A stretch of DNA of 64,000 nt from Chloroflexota bacterium (lineage in GTDB: Bacteria > Chloroflexota > Anaerolineae > Anaerolineales > Villigracilaceae): contig JACRBL010000049.1 in the NCBI GenBank assembly GCA_016234485.1, forward strand, positions 17,095-81,094, given 5' to 3'. The translations under genes were made by a program, and so were the position numbers. Shown here in pieces: positions 27,793 through 36,256 of the stretch (the stretch's first letter is position 1; the number at the start of each line of letters is the position of its first letter). The notes beneath the pieces were generated by a model, which was given only the letters and a program-made list of their open reading frames with translations, was not told the origin of the DNA and searched no databases.

Positions 27793-28812
27793 ATGAGCGA
27801 CCAGAAACAAATCCTTGAGCGATACCTGAAGGCGAAGTTCAGCGACAAGACCGCGCTGTCCATTACCCGTGTCAACAAACTTGCCGACGGATGGGAAAGC
27901 GACAATCACTTTCTCACCGTTGAATATGGCGACATGCCTCGAACGCGCGAGGATTGGGTCTGGCGCATTTATTCCGGCGCGGGCAGTCAGGAAAAGGCGG
28001 CGCGCGAATTCCAAAGTATGAAAAAATTGCATGACGCTGGCTATCCCGTTCCGAGCGTTTTCCTTTTGGAGACTGGGCATTCACTGTTTGACAGACCCTT
28101 CATTATCATGGAATTCATCCCGGGCGAAATGATGTGGAACCTGCTCGACAACGCTTCCGTGGATGAGCAGGAGCGTCTCATTGATCAATTCTGCAGGTTA
28201 TTTGTTCGATTGCATAGTTTGGATTGGAAACAATTCGATGACAGCCTGCCGGACGACGATCCGTTCTTCTTTATTGACCGATGGCTGGCCGAGGCGCGCG
28301 GGGGGCTTCAAAATTTTCCCGAGGTGGACGTCTCCCCGTTTTTGGAATGGGTGGAGGCGCGGCGCGACTTGTTTGCCTGCGCGCGCCCATCGCCCGTTCA
28401 TCAGGATTTTCATCCCTTGAATATTCTGGTCAAAGCGGATGGCAGCGCGGCTGTCATAGATTGGACTGGTTATAACGTCACCGATCCGCGCTTCGACCTC
28501 GCCTGGACGCTTGTATTGGCGCATGCGCACGGCTCGCCCGCATGGCGCGGCCAGATTTTCAACGGCTATCAACGTCATGCGGAAAAGCCGGTGGAACACA
28601 TCGAAGCGTTCGAAGCCCTGGCCTGCGCGCGGCGTTTGTTCGACCTGACCATATCGCTCACGTATGGAGCAGAGCGTTTGGGAATGAACGATAAGGCTGT
28701 CGAATCAATGCGCTCTTATATGGACGGTCACAAGCGGGTTCATCGCCTTTTTGTCGAGCGCACCCGGTTACAGATCGATATATTCGATAAGTTGTTTGGG
28801 GAAAGCGGGTGA
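27793..28812 (+). CDS. Aminoglycoside-phosphotransferase-like kinase
   Basis: The 339-residue cytoplasmic protein has the APH/choline-kinase fold: the phosphate-binding N-lobe, IIMEFIPGEMM, the catalytic loop VHQDFHPLNIL with Asp, and AVIDWTGYNVTDPRFDLAW with the metal-binding Asp. GGAT lies before the ATG. Members phosphorylate antibiotics, sugars, choline or other small alcohols. No strong reason points to antibiotic resistance. Neighbours encode hydrolases, so a small-molecule modification or scavenging role is possible. Confidence 0.85.
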   Translation: MSDQKQILERYLKAKFSDKTALSITRVNKLADGWESDNHFLTVEYGDMPRTREDWVWRIYSGAGSQEKAAREFQSMKKLHDAGYPVPSVFLLETGHSLFDRPFIIMEFIPGEMMWNLLDNASVDEQERLIDQFCRLFVRLHSLDWKQFDDSLPDDDPFFFIDRWLAEARGGLQNFPEVDVSPFLEWVEARRDLFACARPSPVHQDFHPLNILVKADGSAAVIDWTGYNVTDPRFDLAWTLVLAHAHGSPAWRGQIFNGYQRHAEKPVEHIEAFEALACARRLFDLTISLTYGAERLGMNDKAVESMRSYMDGHKRVHRLFVERTRLQIDIFDKLFGESG

Positions 28813-28856
28813 TCGCAAAAGATGTGTCAAGGTTATTCAGAAAGAAGGAATACAAA

Positions 28857-28901
28857 ATGAAAACCGCCTTTTCATTTTTGTTTTTTGTCATTCTGGGATA
28901 G
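28857..28901 (+). pseudogene. Fifteen-codon leader remnant
   Basis: AAGGAATACAAAATGAAAAC is followed by a hydrophobic stretch (MKTAFSFLFFVILG) and a TAG at 28899. The start region matches those of the genes at 29038 and 30065 (GGA-TACAAAATGAAAA). It looks like the 5' end of a lost secreted enzyme, or a short leader peptide. It lies directly upstream of the conserved element copy 3. Confidence 0.4.
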
Positions 28902-28912
28902 CCACACCAAAG

Positions 28913-28980
28913 ATAAACCTTTAAATAAACTTTCGCCCGATGACTCTGACGGCATGGATGGCTACACTGGGTTTACAAAC
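28913..28980 (+). promoter_or_regulatory. Conserved 68-bp upstream element, copy 3
   Basis: The core 28913-28942 has ATAAACCTTT, then AAATAAACTTTCGCCCGATG. It is followed at the same distance as in copy 2 by ATGGATGGCTACACT and TTTACAAAC. The alpha/beta hydrolase gene starts 57 bp after its end. Confidence 0.8.
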
Positions 28981-29037
28981 ACAATGAAAACCAATATCGT
29001 TCGAACTAAAAAAGTTGATGAATCAAAGGAGTACAAA

Positions 29038-30048
29038 ATGAAAAACATTACCGCATCACGTAAGCGTATCGGCTGTCTGGGATGGGGATTGCGCATCCTG
29101 TTGACGGGCATGATCGTATTAATGATCCTGCTGTCTGTTGGTTACACCAGCCAACTCAAAACCACCGCAGCCGATTTTCAGCAGTTCCCGGCTCCGGGTC
29201 AATTGGTGGATGTGGGCGGTTATCGCATGCACATCTTCTGTCAAGGCGAAGGCAGTCCCACAGTTATAGTGGATAGCGGCCTGGGCGACTTTTCCCTTAG
29301 TTGGAGTCAGGTACAGCCAGAAGTGGCGCAGTTCTCCCGCATCTGCTCATATGATCGCGCCGGGTACGGTTGGAGTGACCCGCATCCCGTCTCCCGCACC
29401 GCGCAGCAGATCGCTCTCGAGTTGCATACCCTCCTGGATAAAGCCAATATCGAGGGTCCTTATGTCATGGTTGGGCATTCTTTGGGAGGCGCGCATGTGC
29501 GCATGTTTGCCAGTCTCTATCCGCAAGAAGTTGTCGGCATGGTTCTCGTAGATGCTATGCACGAAGACCTACAGACGCGGGATCCCCAACGGGTCCAGGA
29601 TCAACAACAGCTAACCGCGCAATGGGGCGTCATGAAATTTATGGCACAGTTTGGCATCCTGCGGATGATGGGCAAGTCCGCTGGCGAACAGTCCCTGCCT
29701 GCCCACGTCAAACAATTGCCGGCCGACAAACAAGAGGCGTATATGATTCTAATGTCTCATCCCGCTTTTTTTGAAACGGCGCTGGGCGAATGGCAAGTTG
29801 TGGACGAATCCTGTAAACAGCTCCGTGAGCTCGGGAAGTTGGGCGATCTTCCCCTTGTCGTGTTGACGGCGGGGAATAACCTGGAAAGCGTTTGGCAATC
29901 GCTTCAGGATGAATTAGCCTCACTGTCCACAAACAGCGCGCATGTGATAGCCGAAGGCAGTGGTCACTTTATTCACCTGGATCGTCCAGATTTGGTCATC
30001 ACGGCTATTCAACAGGTGGTAGATCAAAGCCGCGCTCGGACACCCTAG
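29038..30048 (+). CDS. Membrane-anchored alpha/beta hydrolase
   Basis: ATG 29038 has AAAGGAG upstream and is followed by a basic stretch and a membrane helix (ILLTGMIVLMILLSVGYTS). The 336-residue protein has VDSGLGDFSLSW (oxyanion region), YDRAGYGWSDP, the nucleophile motif MVGHSLGGAHVRM, and His in GSGHFIHLDRPDLV. It belongs to the haloalkane dehalogenase/proline iminopeptidase-like group of alpha/beta hydrolases. It lies 57 bp downstream of the conserved element and 16 bp upstream of the next serine hydrolase gene, so the two are probably co-transcribed. Confidence 0.88.
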   Translation: MKNITASRKRIGCLGWGLRILLTGMIVLMILLSVGYTSQLKTTAADFQQFPAPGQLVDVGGYRMHIFCQGEGSPTVIVDSGLGDFSLSWSQVQPEVAQFSRICSYDRAGYGWSDPHPVSRTAQQIALELHTLLDKANIEGPYVMVGHSLGGAHVRMFASLYPQEVVGMVLVDAMHEDLQTRDPQRVQDQQQLTAQWGVMKFMAQFGILRMMGKSAGEQSLPAHVKQLPADKQEAYMILMSHPAFFETALGEWQVVDESCKQLRELGKLGDLPLVVLTAGNNLESVWQSLQDELASLSTNSAHVIAEGSGHFIHLDRPDLVITAIQQVVDQSRARTP

Positions 30049-30064
30049 ACTTTTGGAATACAAA

Positions 30065-32014
30065 ATGAAAACTAAAATCGTTCAAATCATTTCAGTGTTG
30101 ATGCTGGCGACAGTTCTCATTGGCGCCGCACCTCAAACGGCGTTTGCATCGGCCTCAGGGCAGGTCTCGCTCCAATCGTCAGGTCCGACCGACCCGCAGG
30201 AGATGGAAGCGTTCATGGACGAATTCATCCCTGCCCAGTTGGAAGAGAATCATATTCCAGGCGGGACAGTTTCCGTGGTCAAGGATGGCAAGTTGTTTTT
30301 TGCCAAAGGCTATGGCTACGCAGACCTGGAAACAAAGCGACCCGTGATCGCCGACCAAACTCTCTTTCGCCCGGGTTCAACCTCCAAACTCTTCACATGG
30401 ACCGCGGTGATGCAGTTGGCGGAGCAGGGCAAAGTGGATCTGAATGCAGACGTCAACATTTATCTCAAGGGTTTTCAGATCCCCGCGACTTACCCAGAGC
30501 CGATTACGCTGGCGCATCTGCTGACGCACACTGCCGGCTTTGAGGAGTTTGGCGAAGGTCTGTTCATTCTGGATGGAGAGCGCATGATGCCCCTGACCGA
30601 ACTGATGTCTCTTGGCATGCCGGCGCGCATCTACGCCCCCGGAGAAGTTGTGGCTTATTCCAACTACGGGACTTCGCTGGCAGGTTATATCGTCGAGCAG
30701 GTTTCGGGGCTGTCCTTTGAAGAATACATCGAAGAGAACATCTTCAACCCACTGGGGATGACTCACAGCGCTTTCCGCCAGCCGTTGCCCCCGGAATTGG
30801 CAGGCGACCTGGCTGTTGGCTATCAATACGTTCAGGGCGTTTACAAACCACTGACGGAATGGTGCCAGGGGCGTCCGGCAGGGGGCTCGTCTGTCACCGC
30901 CACCGACATGGCAAAGTTCATGATCGCCCACTTGCAGGACGGGCGCTATGAGAACGTCCGCATTCTGCAAGAATCCACCGCGCAGGAAATGCACCGTTTA
31001 CACTTCACCTCGGATCCTCGCGCCAGCAGCGGCATGGCTTACGGTTTTCTCGTCACACAAATGAATGGACAGCAACTCACCTGGCACGCCGGTGGAACTG
31101 CCGTCTTCCATACGAATTTTGTCCTGCTGCCCGAACACAACGTAGGCTTGTTTGTCTCTTTCAACAGCGATCAAGGACGGATCGCCCACCATAACCTTTT
31201 GCAGGCGTTTATGGATCGCTACTATCCCGCCGTCCCGGCGCTGGTTCCGCAACCGAAGCCGGACTTTGCTTCGCGGGCAACGCGTTTCCTTGGCAGTTAT
31301 CAGACAACCCGCCACAACGAAACCTCGCCGGAAAAACTGCAATCACTTTCCACCGATGTTTCCATCACGCTCACGCCGGAGGACATGCTCCAAACCAGCG
31401 TCAGCGAATACGCGCCTGTTCATAAGTGGATGGAAACGGAAGATCCTCTCGTTTTCATCAGGGATGACGGACACGATACCTTGATCTTTCAGGAAGACGA
31501 AGCCGGGAATATCGTTGGCTTTCTGTTTGGAAACCTGCCAATGTGGACGTACCTGAAGAAGAGTTGGTTTGATACAGCCCCGATCACGATGCTATGGGGC
31601 TTGATAAGCCTGCTGTTCCTGCTGGTCACTGTATTGATGTGGCCGCTGAAATTCGTCATCAACTTGCTCAGGCGCAAACTTGCAAGCGGTGATGCCGTTC
31701 CTCTCCCATCCCGCATTGCGCGCTGGGTTGCCTGGATTTTCAGCGCCGCGAGCTTGTACTTCGTGGTGGCATTCGTCGGAAAGATGCTGGGACCCATGGC
31801 CAACTATGCCGATCGAAATGAGCTGGCAGGCTTGTTCCAAATCCCACCGCTGACGGCGGCGCTGGCAGTCGGCATGATCGTTTTCGCCGTCCTTGCCTGG
31901 GCGCGCGGCTATTGGACCCGTTCCGGGCGGATGTATTACACACTGCTCACAATCGTGGCGCTGGCGTTCCTCGGCTGGCTCAACTATTGGAACCTGATCT
32001 ATCTTCCTTTTTAG
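30065..32014 (+). CDS. Secreted/membrane serine hydrolase, beta-lactamase class C fold (2)
   Basis: The start is ATG 30065 (GGAATACAAA upstream); an in-frame TTG at 30053 would add four residues. The 649-residue product has a signal peptide, the catalytic S105-T-S-K108 (RPGSTSKLF), AYSNYGTSLAGY and WHAGGTAVF. It ends with about five membrane helices, the last matching the end of the 24733 paralog (YWTRSGRMYYTLLTI). Domain order and length match that paralog closely. Probable membrane-bound esterase or peptidase with its active site outside. Confidence 0.9.
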   Translation: MKTKIVQIISVLMLATVLIGAAPQTAFASASGQVSLQSSGPTDPQEMEAFMDEFIPAQLEENHIPGGTVSVVKDGKLFFAKGYGYADLETKRPVIADQTLFRPGSTSKLFTWTAVMQLAEQGKVDLNADVNIYLKGFQIPATYPEPITLAHLLTHTAGFEEFGEGLFILDGERMMPLTELMSLGMPARIYAPGEVVAYSNYGTSLAGYIVEQVSGLSFEEYIEENIFNPLGMTHSAFRQPLPPELAGDLAVGYQYVQGVYKPLTEWCQGRPAGGSSVTATDMAKFMIAHLQDGRYENVRILQESTAQEMHRLHFTSDPRASSGMAYGFLVTQMNGQQLTWHAGGTAVFHTNFVLLPEHNVGLFVSFNSDQGRIAHHNLLQAFMDRYYPAVPALVPQPKPDFASRATRFLGSYQTTRHNETSPEKLQSLSTDVSITLTPEDMLQTSVSEYAPVHKWMETEDPLVFIRDDGHDTLIFQEDEAGNIVGFLFGNLPMWTYLKKSWFDTAPITMLWGLISLLFLLVTVLMWPLKFVINLLRRKLASGDAVPLPSRIARWVAWIFSAASLYFVVAFVGKMLGPMANYADRNELAGLFQIPPLTAALAVGMIVFAVLAWARGYWTRSGRMYYTLLTIVALAFLGWLNYWNLIYLPF

Positions 32015-32082
32015 GCATAACAATTTGAGGGCTTTCCAGAAAAGGGAAGTCCTTGAGACATTCTTCTCCGATGGAGCGAATC

Positions 32083-34107
32083 ATGAATATGAAATCCTTC
32101 CGAATCTTCTCTTTCTTGATGCTTGCAATCATGCTGATGATGGCAATAGTCCAACCCGCTTTCGCCTCGAACGCTGGTTATCGAAATACTCAGGCGCAAG
32201 CCCCGATGTCGCCATCGGGTCCCGCCGACCCGGCCGAATTCGAAGCCTTCCTCGACGCCTACCTGGCCGAACAGACGCAGACCCACCACATCCCCGGCGT
32301 AGTCTTTACGATGGTGAAAGACGGTGAAGTCTTCTTCTCCAAAGGCTACGGCTATGCCGACCTCGAAAAGCAGACACCCTTCGACCCCGAACAAACCGTG
32401 CTTATCACAGCTTCCCTGGCAAAGGCTTTTGCCGCTGTAGGCGTTCTCCAACTCAACGAACGCGGACAGATTGACATGCACGAAGATGTCCGCCCCTATT
32501 TCAAGGACTTCCCACTCAAAACCAATTTCGACGAACCGCTGACCTTCGCCAACCTGCTGACCCATACCGACGGATTTGAAGCGCGCATGATCGGAATTGC
32601 GGCTTTGAATGAAGACGACCTGCTTCCACTTGGTGATCTGCTCGAAACGTACGCGCCAACCCAAATCTATCCGCCTGGTCAATATATGACCTACGGCGAC
32701 TACGCCGCAAATTTGGGAGGCTACCTGACCCAGGAAATCAGCGGAATGCCGTTTGAGCAATACATGGCTGAAAATATTTTTGTCCCACTCGGTATGACAA
32801 GTAGTTCCTTTGTTCAGCCGCCATCGGAAGAACTGTTCAGCCGTCAGGCTGTTGGGTACGAATACCAGAACGAACATCAAGAACCCGTGCTGAACTTTTA
32901 CCCCCGCTATGCTCCTTCGGGCGGACTGCGGACAACCGCCGCGGATATGAACCGCTTCATGCTGGCGCTCTTGAACGGCGGCGAATATGCTGGCGCGCAA
33001 ATTCTGAATGAATCCACAGTCGAGATGATGTTCACGCAACAATTCGCGCCCCATCCCAAAACGAGCGGGATCTCTTATGGACTATTCGAACACCTGGAGA
33101 ACGGACAGCAACTCTTCCTGCGCGACGGCGACGGCGTTGGAACCCGCAGCCGCATGGTCTTGTTCCCCGAGCAGGATTTGGGATTCTTCATCAGTTACAA
33201 CTCTGGCGACAGCAACCTGCGCCTGGACATCGTCAGCGCCTTCCTCGATCACTACTACCCCGAGGCGGGTTCGAACGTTCCCGTGCCGCTAACAGGTTAT
33301 CAGGACCGCGCCCCTCAGTTTGCTGGAACCTACCGTCCCCTGCAAGCCGACGCGACCACCTTTGGCAAGTCCATGTATTTCTTCTCGCAACTGGTTGAAG
33401 TAACGACCACGAAAGAAGGTTACCTGTCCATTACGACGGCAGGAATGGGCGGCGATCAAAGCAGCGCCATGGGCGGGTTTGAGGGAACCAGTCTGTGGGT
33501 GGAGGTTGAACCGCTGTACTTCGAGCGCGTGGACGGCAAAGGTCAACTCGCTTTCGTCGAGGATGAATCAGGGAAGATCATCCAGATGATTTCGGGGCAG
33601 GGTTATCACAGCACGTTCGCAAAATTGCCCTGGTATGAAGCCCAGTCCTTCCAGATGGTCCTCATCGAACTGGTGGCTGTCCTGCTGATCTCGATGCTAG
33701 TTTCCACCTGTATCGCCTGGCCGCTCAGCGCGCTCATCCGCAAATTGCGCAAACAACCCAATCAGAAAGTTTCATGGGGCGCGGTGGTTGCCCGTTTGTG
33801 GATCACGCTGGTTGGCAGTATGTTGGTATTGTTCCTCCTGCGAGCTGTCGGCGTTTTATATGCCATTGGCTCTATTGGTGGAATGCCCAACTTTGTCTGG
33901 GGTATCAACAACGACATCATTGAATCCCTGGACAGTCTCACACTGCCTGTCATGCTGGCATTAGCCTTGCCTGTCTTCACCGTCCTGGCATGGGTCAAAG
34001 GCTGGTGGAAAATCTCCACACGGGTGCATTACACGCTCGTCGCCCTGGCTGTCTTTGCAGGCATCTGGTGGGCGCATTACTGGAATCTGCTTGGATTTCG
34101 GACGTAA
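32083..34107 (+). CDS. Serine-hydrolase-like membrane protein with altered catalytic motifs (3)
   Basis: ATG 32083 is preferred, with GGAG five bases upstream; ATG 32071 and TTG 32053 are alternatives. The 674-residue product has the same plan as its two paralogs: signal, beta-lactamase-fold domain, beta domain and C-terminal membrane helices. S111-L-A-K114 is kept (ITASLAKAF). The second motif is TYGDYAANLGGY in place of YSNYG, and the third is RDGDGVG in place of HxGG. The active site is therefore changed, and it may act on another substrate or bind without cleaving. Confidence 0.85.
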   Translation: MNMKSFRIFSFLMLAIMLMMAIVQPAFASNAGYRNTQAQAPMSPSGPADPAEFEAFLDAYLAEQTQTHHIPGVVFTMVKDGEVFFSKGYGYADLEKQTPFDPEQTVLITASLAKAFAAVGVLQLNERGQIDMHEDVRPYFKDFPLKTNFDEPLTFANLLTHTDGFEARMIGIAALNEDDLLPLGDLLETYAPTQIYPPGQYMTYGDYAANLGGYLTQEISGMPFEQYMAENIFVPLGMTSSSFVQPPSEELFSRQAVGYEYQNEHQEPVLNFYPRYAPSGGLRTTAADMNRFMLALLNGGEYAGAQILNESTVEMMFTQQFAPHPKTSGISYGLFEHLENGQQLFLRDGDGVGTRSRMVLFPEQDLGFFISYNSGDSNLRLDIVSAFLDHYYPEAGSNVPVPLTGYQDRAPQFAGTYRPLQADATTFGKSMYFFSQLVEVTTTKEGYLSITTAGMGGDQSSAMGGFEGTSLWVEVEPLYFERVDGKGQLAFVEDESGKIIQMISGQGYHSTFAKLPWYEAQSFQMVLIELVAVLLISMLVSTCIAWPLSALIRKLRKQPNQKVSWGAVVARLWITLVGSMLVLFLLRAVGVLYAIGSIGGMPNFVWGINNDIIESLDSLTLPVMLALALPVFTVLAWVKGWWKISTRVHYTLVALAVFAGIWWAHYWNLLGFRT

Positions 34108-34206
34108 CGTTTTCCGATCTCAGGGGCTTCTATTATCAGGAAGCCCCTGAGAAGATCCGGCAACAAAAGTTTTCAGTCGGACCTGTAATCACGAAATCAG
34201 GCAAGT

Positions 34207-34701
34207 ATGAATGACATCCAAATAGGATTCCCCACAGAGTCTGACTGGCCCTGGATCATCGAGCGCCATGCCGAAACCGCCTGGGCCAGCCTGATCCCCG
34301 AACTGCAAGCCGCGGTATCCATCCAGATGGTGCGCGATAGCCTAGTTGAGCAAACTGCGAAGTTCCGCGCGGACCATGGAGCGACCAATCAAGTCTTTGT
34401 CGCCCGAAGCGTTGACGGCAAAGAAGTCGGCTATGTTTGGGTGGGACAAGCCAGGAGCGCGTTTACAGGAGCGATGCAGGCTCATATTCTCAATATCTAT
34501 GTTGCAGATGAATTCCGCGGCCAGGGAATTGGAGCAAAATTGATGGCAAAGGCGGAAGACTGGGCGTGCCAACAAAAGTTGGAGAGGATAGGATTGAGCG
34601 TAGCCGCGCACAATAAACCAGCCGCCGCTTTGTATGAAAACCTTTCCTACAAAATTGAAACCCTGCGGATGTTCAAGAACCTCGATCAGAGTTCCTCATG
34701 A
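34207..34701 (+). CDS. GNAT-family N-acetyltransferase
   Basis: The 164-residue protein has the acetyl-CoA motif FRGQGIGAKLMAKAEDWA, preceded by the beta-strand AHILNIYVAD and followed by LERIGLSVAAHNKPAAALYENLSY, the usual end of the GNAT fold. It overlaps the next gene by four bases (ATGA). Acceptor unknown. Such enzymes can acetylate protein N-termini, polyamines or drugs. Confidence 0.9.
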   Translation: MNDIQIGFPTESDWPWIIERHAETAWASLIPELQAAVSIQMVRDSLVEQTAKFRADHGATNQVFVARSVDGKEVGYVWVGQARSAFTGAMQAHILNIYVADEFRGQGIGAKLMAKAEDWACQQKLERIGLSVAAHNKPAAALYENLSYKIETLRMFKNLDQSSS

Positions 34702-35531
34702 ACACTAAAAATCAAATTCACAAACTAGGCTTTCTTTCGTTGCTCGTATTGGCGATGCTCGTCAACATATTGGGGCAAGCCATCCACGAGGGAGGCCATC
34801 TTATGGTTTATCAACTCATGGGCCGCGGGCCTGTTTGGGCATTCACCAGTTTGATCCAACTTTGGGATGCAACCCCCATTCATCCGGATGAATGGGTTGA
34901 AACCAGTTGGGATGGCGAGCGCGGTTGGCTGAAATTGAATTCTCCCGTATCGAGCAAAACGGAACGTGTGATCTCCACCGCGGCCGGTCCTCTCGCAGGG
35001 TTAGTGGGCGCCGTCCTGGGTCTCGCAATCGCGCGGCGGGGCAAGGGACTCCCATTAAAACAGCTTGGACTTGTTTTGGCGCTGAACGCTTCGCTTGTGG
35101 CGGCGCTTTATTATCTCCGCAGCCCCTTACGAACAGGGGGGGATGAATACGAGATTGCCATGCAATTGGGCGTTGCAAGATCTGCAATTGATATTCCTCT
35201 GGGATTGGCATTTACTTTATGTCTCTTCCTGGCTTTGCGCGAATTTCCGTCATGGCGTACAAGACTAAAATGGTTTGGAACTGTTTTACTTGGCAGTGTA
35301 GCCACCGGGCTTCTGATGGTAGGCGCTGATCCTTTCATAATTGCCCAGGTAGATGCAGGCAATCCCTGGTTTCAACCCATGTTGGGATACTCGTTCCCGG
35401 TTTTTCTGGTGAATGGGATGACGCTCCTTTGGATCTGGATTTGGTGTTATTGGCAGAAAAAGCAACAGATGCCGCTTGAACATCATCAAATCGAGGAGCA
35501 ATCCAAATCAGAGGAGTTGATACAAAGCTAA
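34698..35531 (+). CDS. HEGGH membrane protein, possible site-2-type metalloprotease
   Basis: The 277-residue protein has six membrane segments. The first helix contains GQAIHEGGHLMVYQLMG, an HExxH zinc motif placed as in the M50 site-2 protease family, and a later helix begins AAGPLAGLVGAVLGLAI, much like the M50 AGP region. A clear NPDG motif is lacking. It could be a degenerate or divergent M50 relative. It is coupled with the GNAT gene before it and, by a one-base overlap, with the CPBP protease after it. Confidence 0.7.
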   Translation: MNTKNQIHKLGFLSLLVLAMLVNILGQAIHEGGHLMVYQLMGRGPVWAFTSLIQLWDATPIHPDEWVETSWDGERGWLKLNSPVSSKTERVISTAAGPLAGLVGAVLGLAIARRGKGLPLKQLGLVLALNASLVAALYYLRSPLRTGGDEYEIAMQLGVARSAIDIPLGLAFTLCLFLALREFPSWRTRLKWFGTVLLGSVATGLLMVGADPFIIAQVDAGNPWFQPMLGYSFPVFLVNGMTLLWIWIWCYWQKKQQMPLEHHQIEEQSKSEELIQS

Positions 35532-36256
35532 TGAAACGACCGCTTTGGCTTGATATCGCGTTGATGATTCTGATCCCTATTATGGGAATGGCTCTTGGCG
35601 TTGCAGTCACTGTTTTGCTGAATTTTGACCAGGAAAATTACAACAGCAACCTCGTCATCAACCTGTTCTTCCTCACGGCTTGTATCGGCTTGCTGTGCGT
35701 CTTTAAATTCTCGCGCGGAGAGTTGGGATTGAAGATCGTCAAGGAAAAGATACGCTGGCATGTGATCGCCTCGCTGGCAGTTTTCAGCCTATACATGCTG
35801 TTTTATGTCTTTGTGATTCGCATCTCAAGCCTCAAACCGATTTCTGCAAACACAGTTTGGGGACTTCTGACCTATCTCGTGGTGGTCATCGCCGAGGAAC
35901 TTTATTTCCGCGGCATGGTGTATGGTTTCTTCAAGAAGCGTTTTTCTGGAAAGACGGCGTTAATCGTTTCGTCGCTTTTGTTTGGGATATTTCACGCCAG
36001 CCAGGGTTTGGAAGGCATCCTATCGAGAACCATTACTGGCTGGCTGTGGGGTAGTGTGCGCTATTCCTCGAAGATGATTTTTCTGCTCATTTTCCCAATC
36101 CATTTTGCTTACAACGTAATCTGGTTATTGTTCGAAGGCAACTGGAGCGACCCGCCTGTCTGGGTAATCTACGGTCTGCCCGCCATCGAATTTTTACTCG
36201 GCCTGGCAATCGTGATTTTACATGACCACCGTTCGGCAGGGAAACCACAGTCATGA
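35531..36256 (+). CDS. CPBP family intramembrane glutamic endopeptidase
   Basis: The 241-residue protein has about seven membrane segments with the CAAX-protease/bacteriocin-processing motifs EELYFRGMVYG (EExxxR), LLFGIFHASQG (FxxxH) and FPIHFAYN. These are the residues of the Abi (Rce1-like) active site. CPBP proteases process prenylated or bacteriocin-like peptides. It overlaps the genes on both sides (TAATG at 35529, ATGA at 36253). Confidence 0.9.
   Translation: MKRPLWLDIALMILIPIMGMALGVAVTVLLNFDQENYNSNLVINLFFLTACIGLLCVFKFSRGELGLKIVKEKIRWHVIASLAVFSLYMLFYVFVIRISSLKPISANTVWGLLTYLVVVIAEELYFRGMVYGFFKKRFSGKTALIVSSLLFGIFHASQGLEGILSRTITGWLWGSVRYSSKMIFLLIFPIHFAYNVIWLLFEGNWSDPPVWVIYGLPAIEFLLGLAIVILHDHRSAGKPQS

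Noticed and set aside
27793-28812. An aminoglycoside resistance gene
   Set aside because: The fold is APH-like but no resistance-type substrate features or mobile context are visible; the general kinase name is safer.
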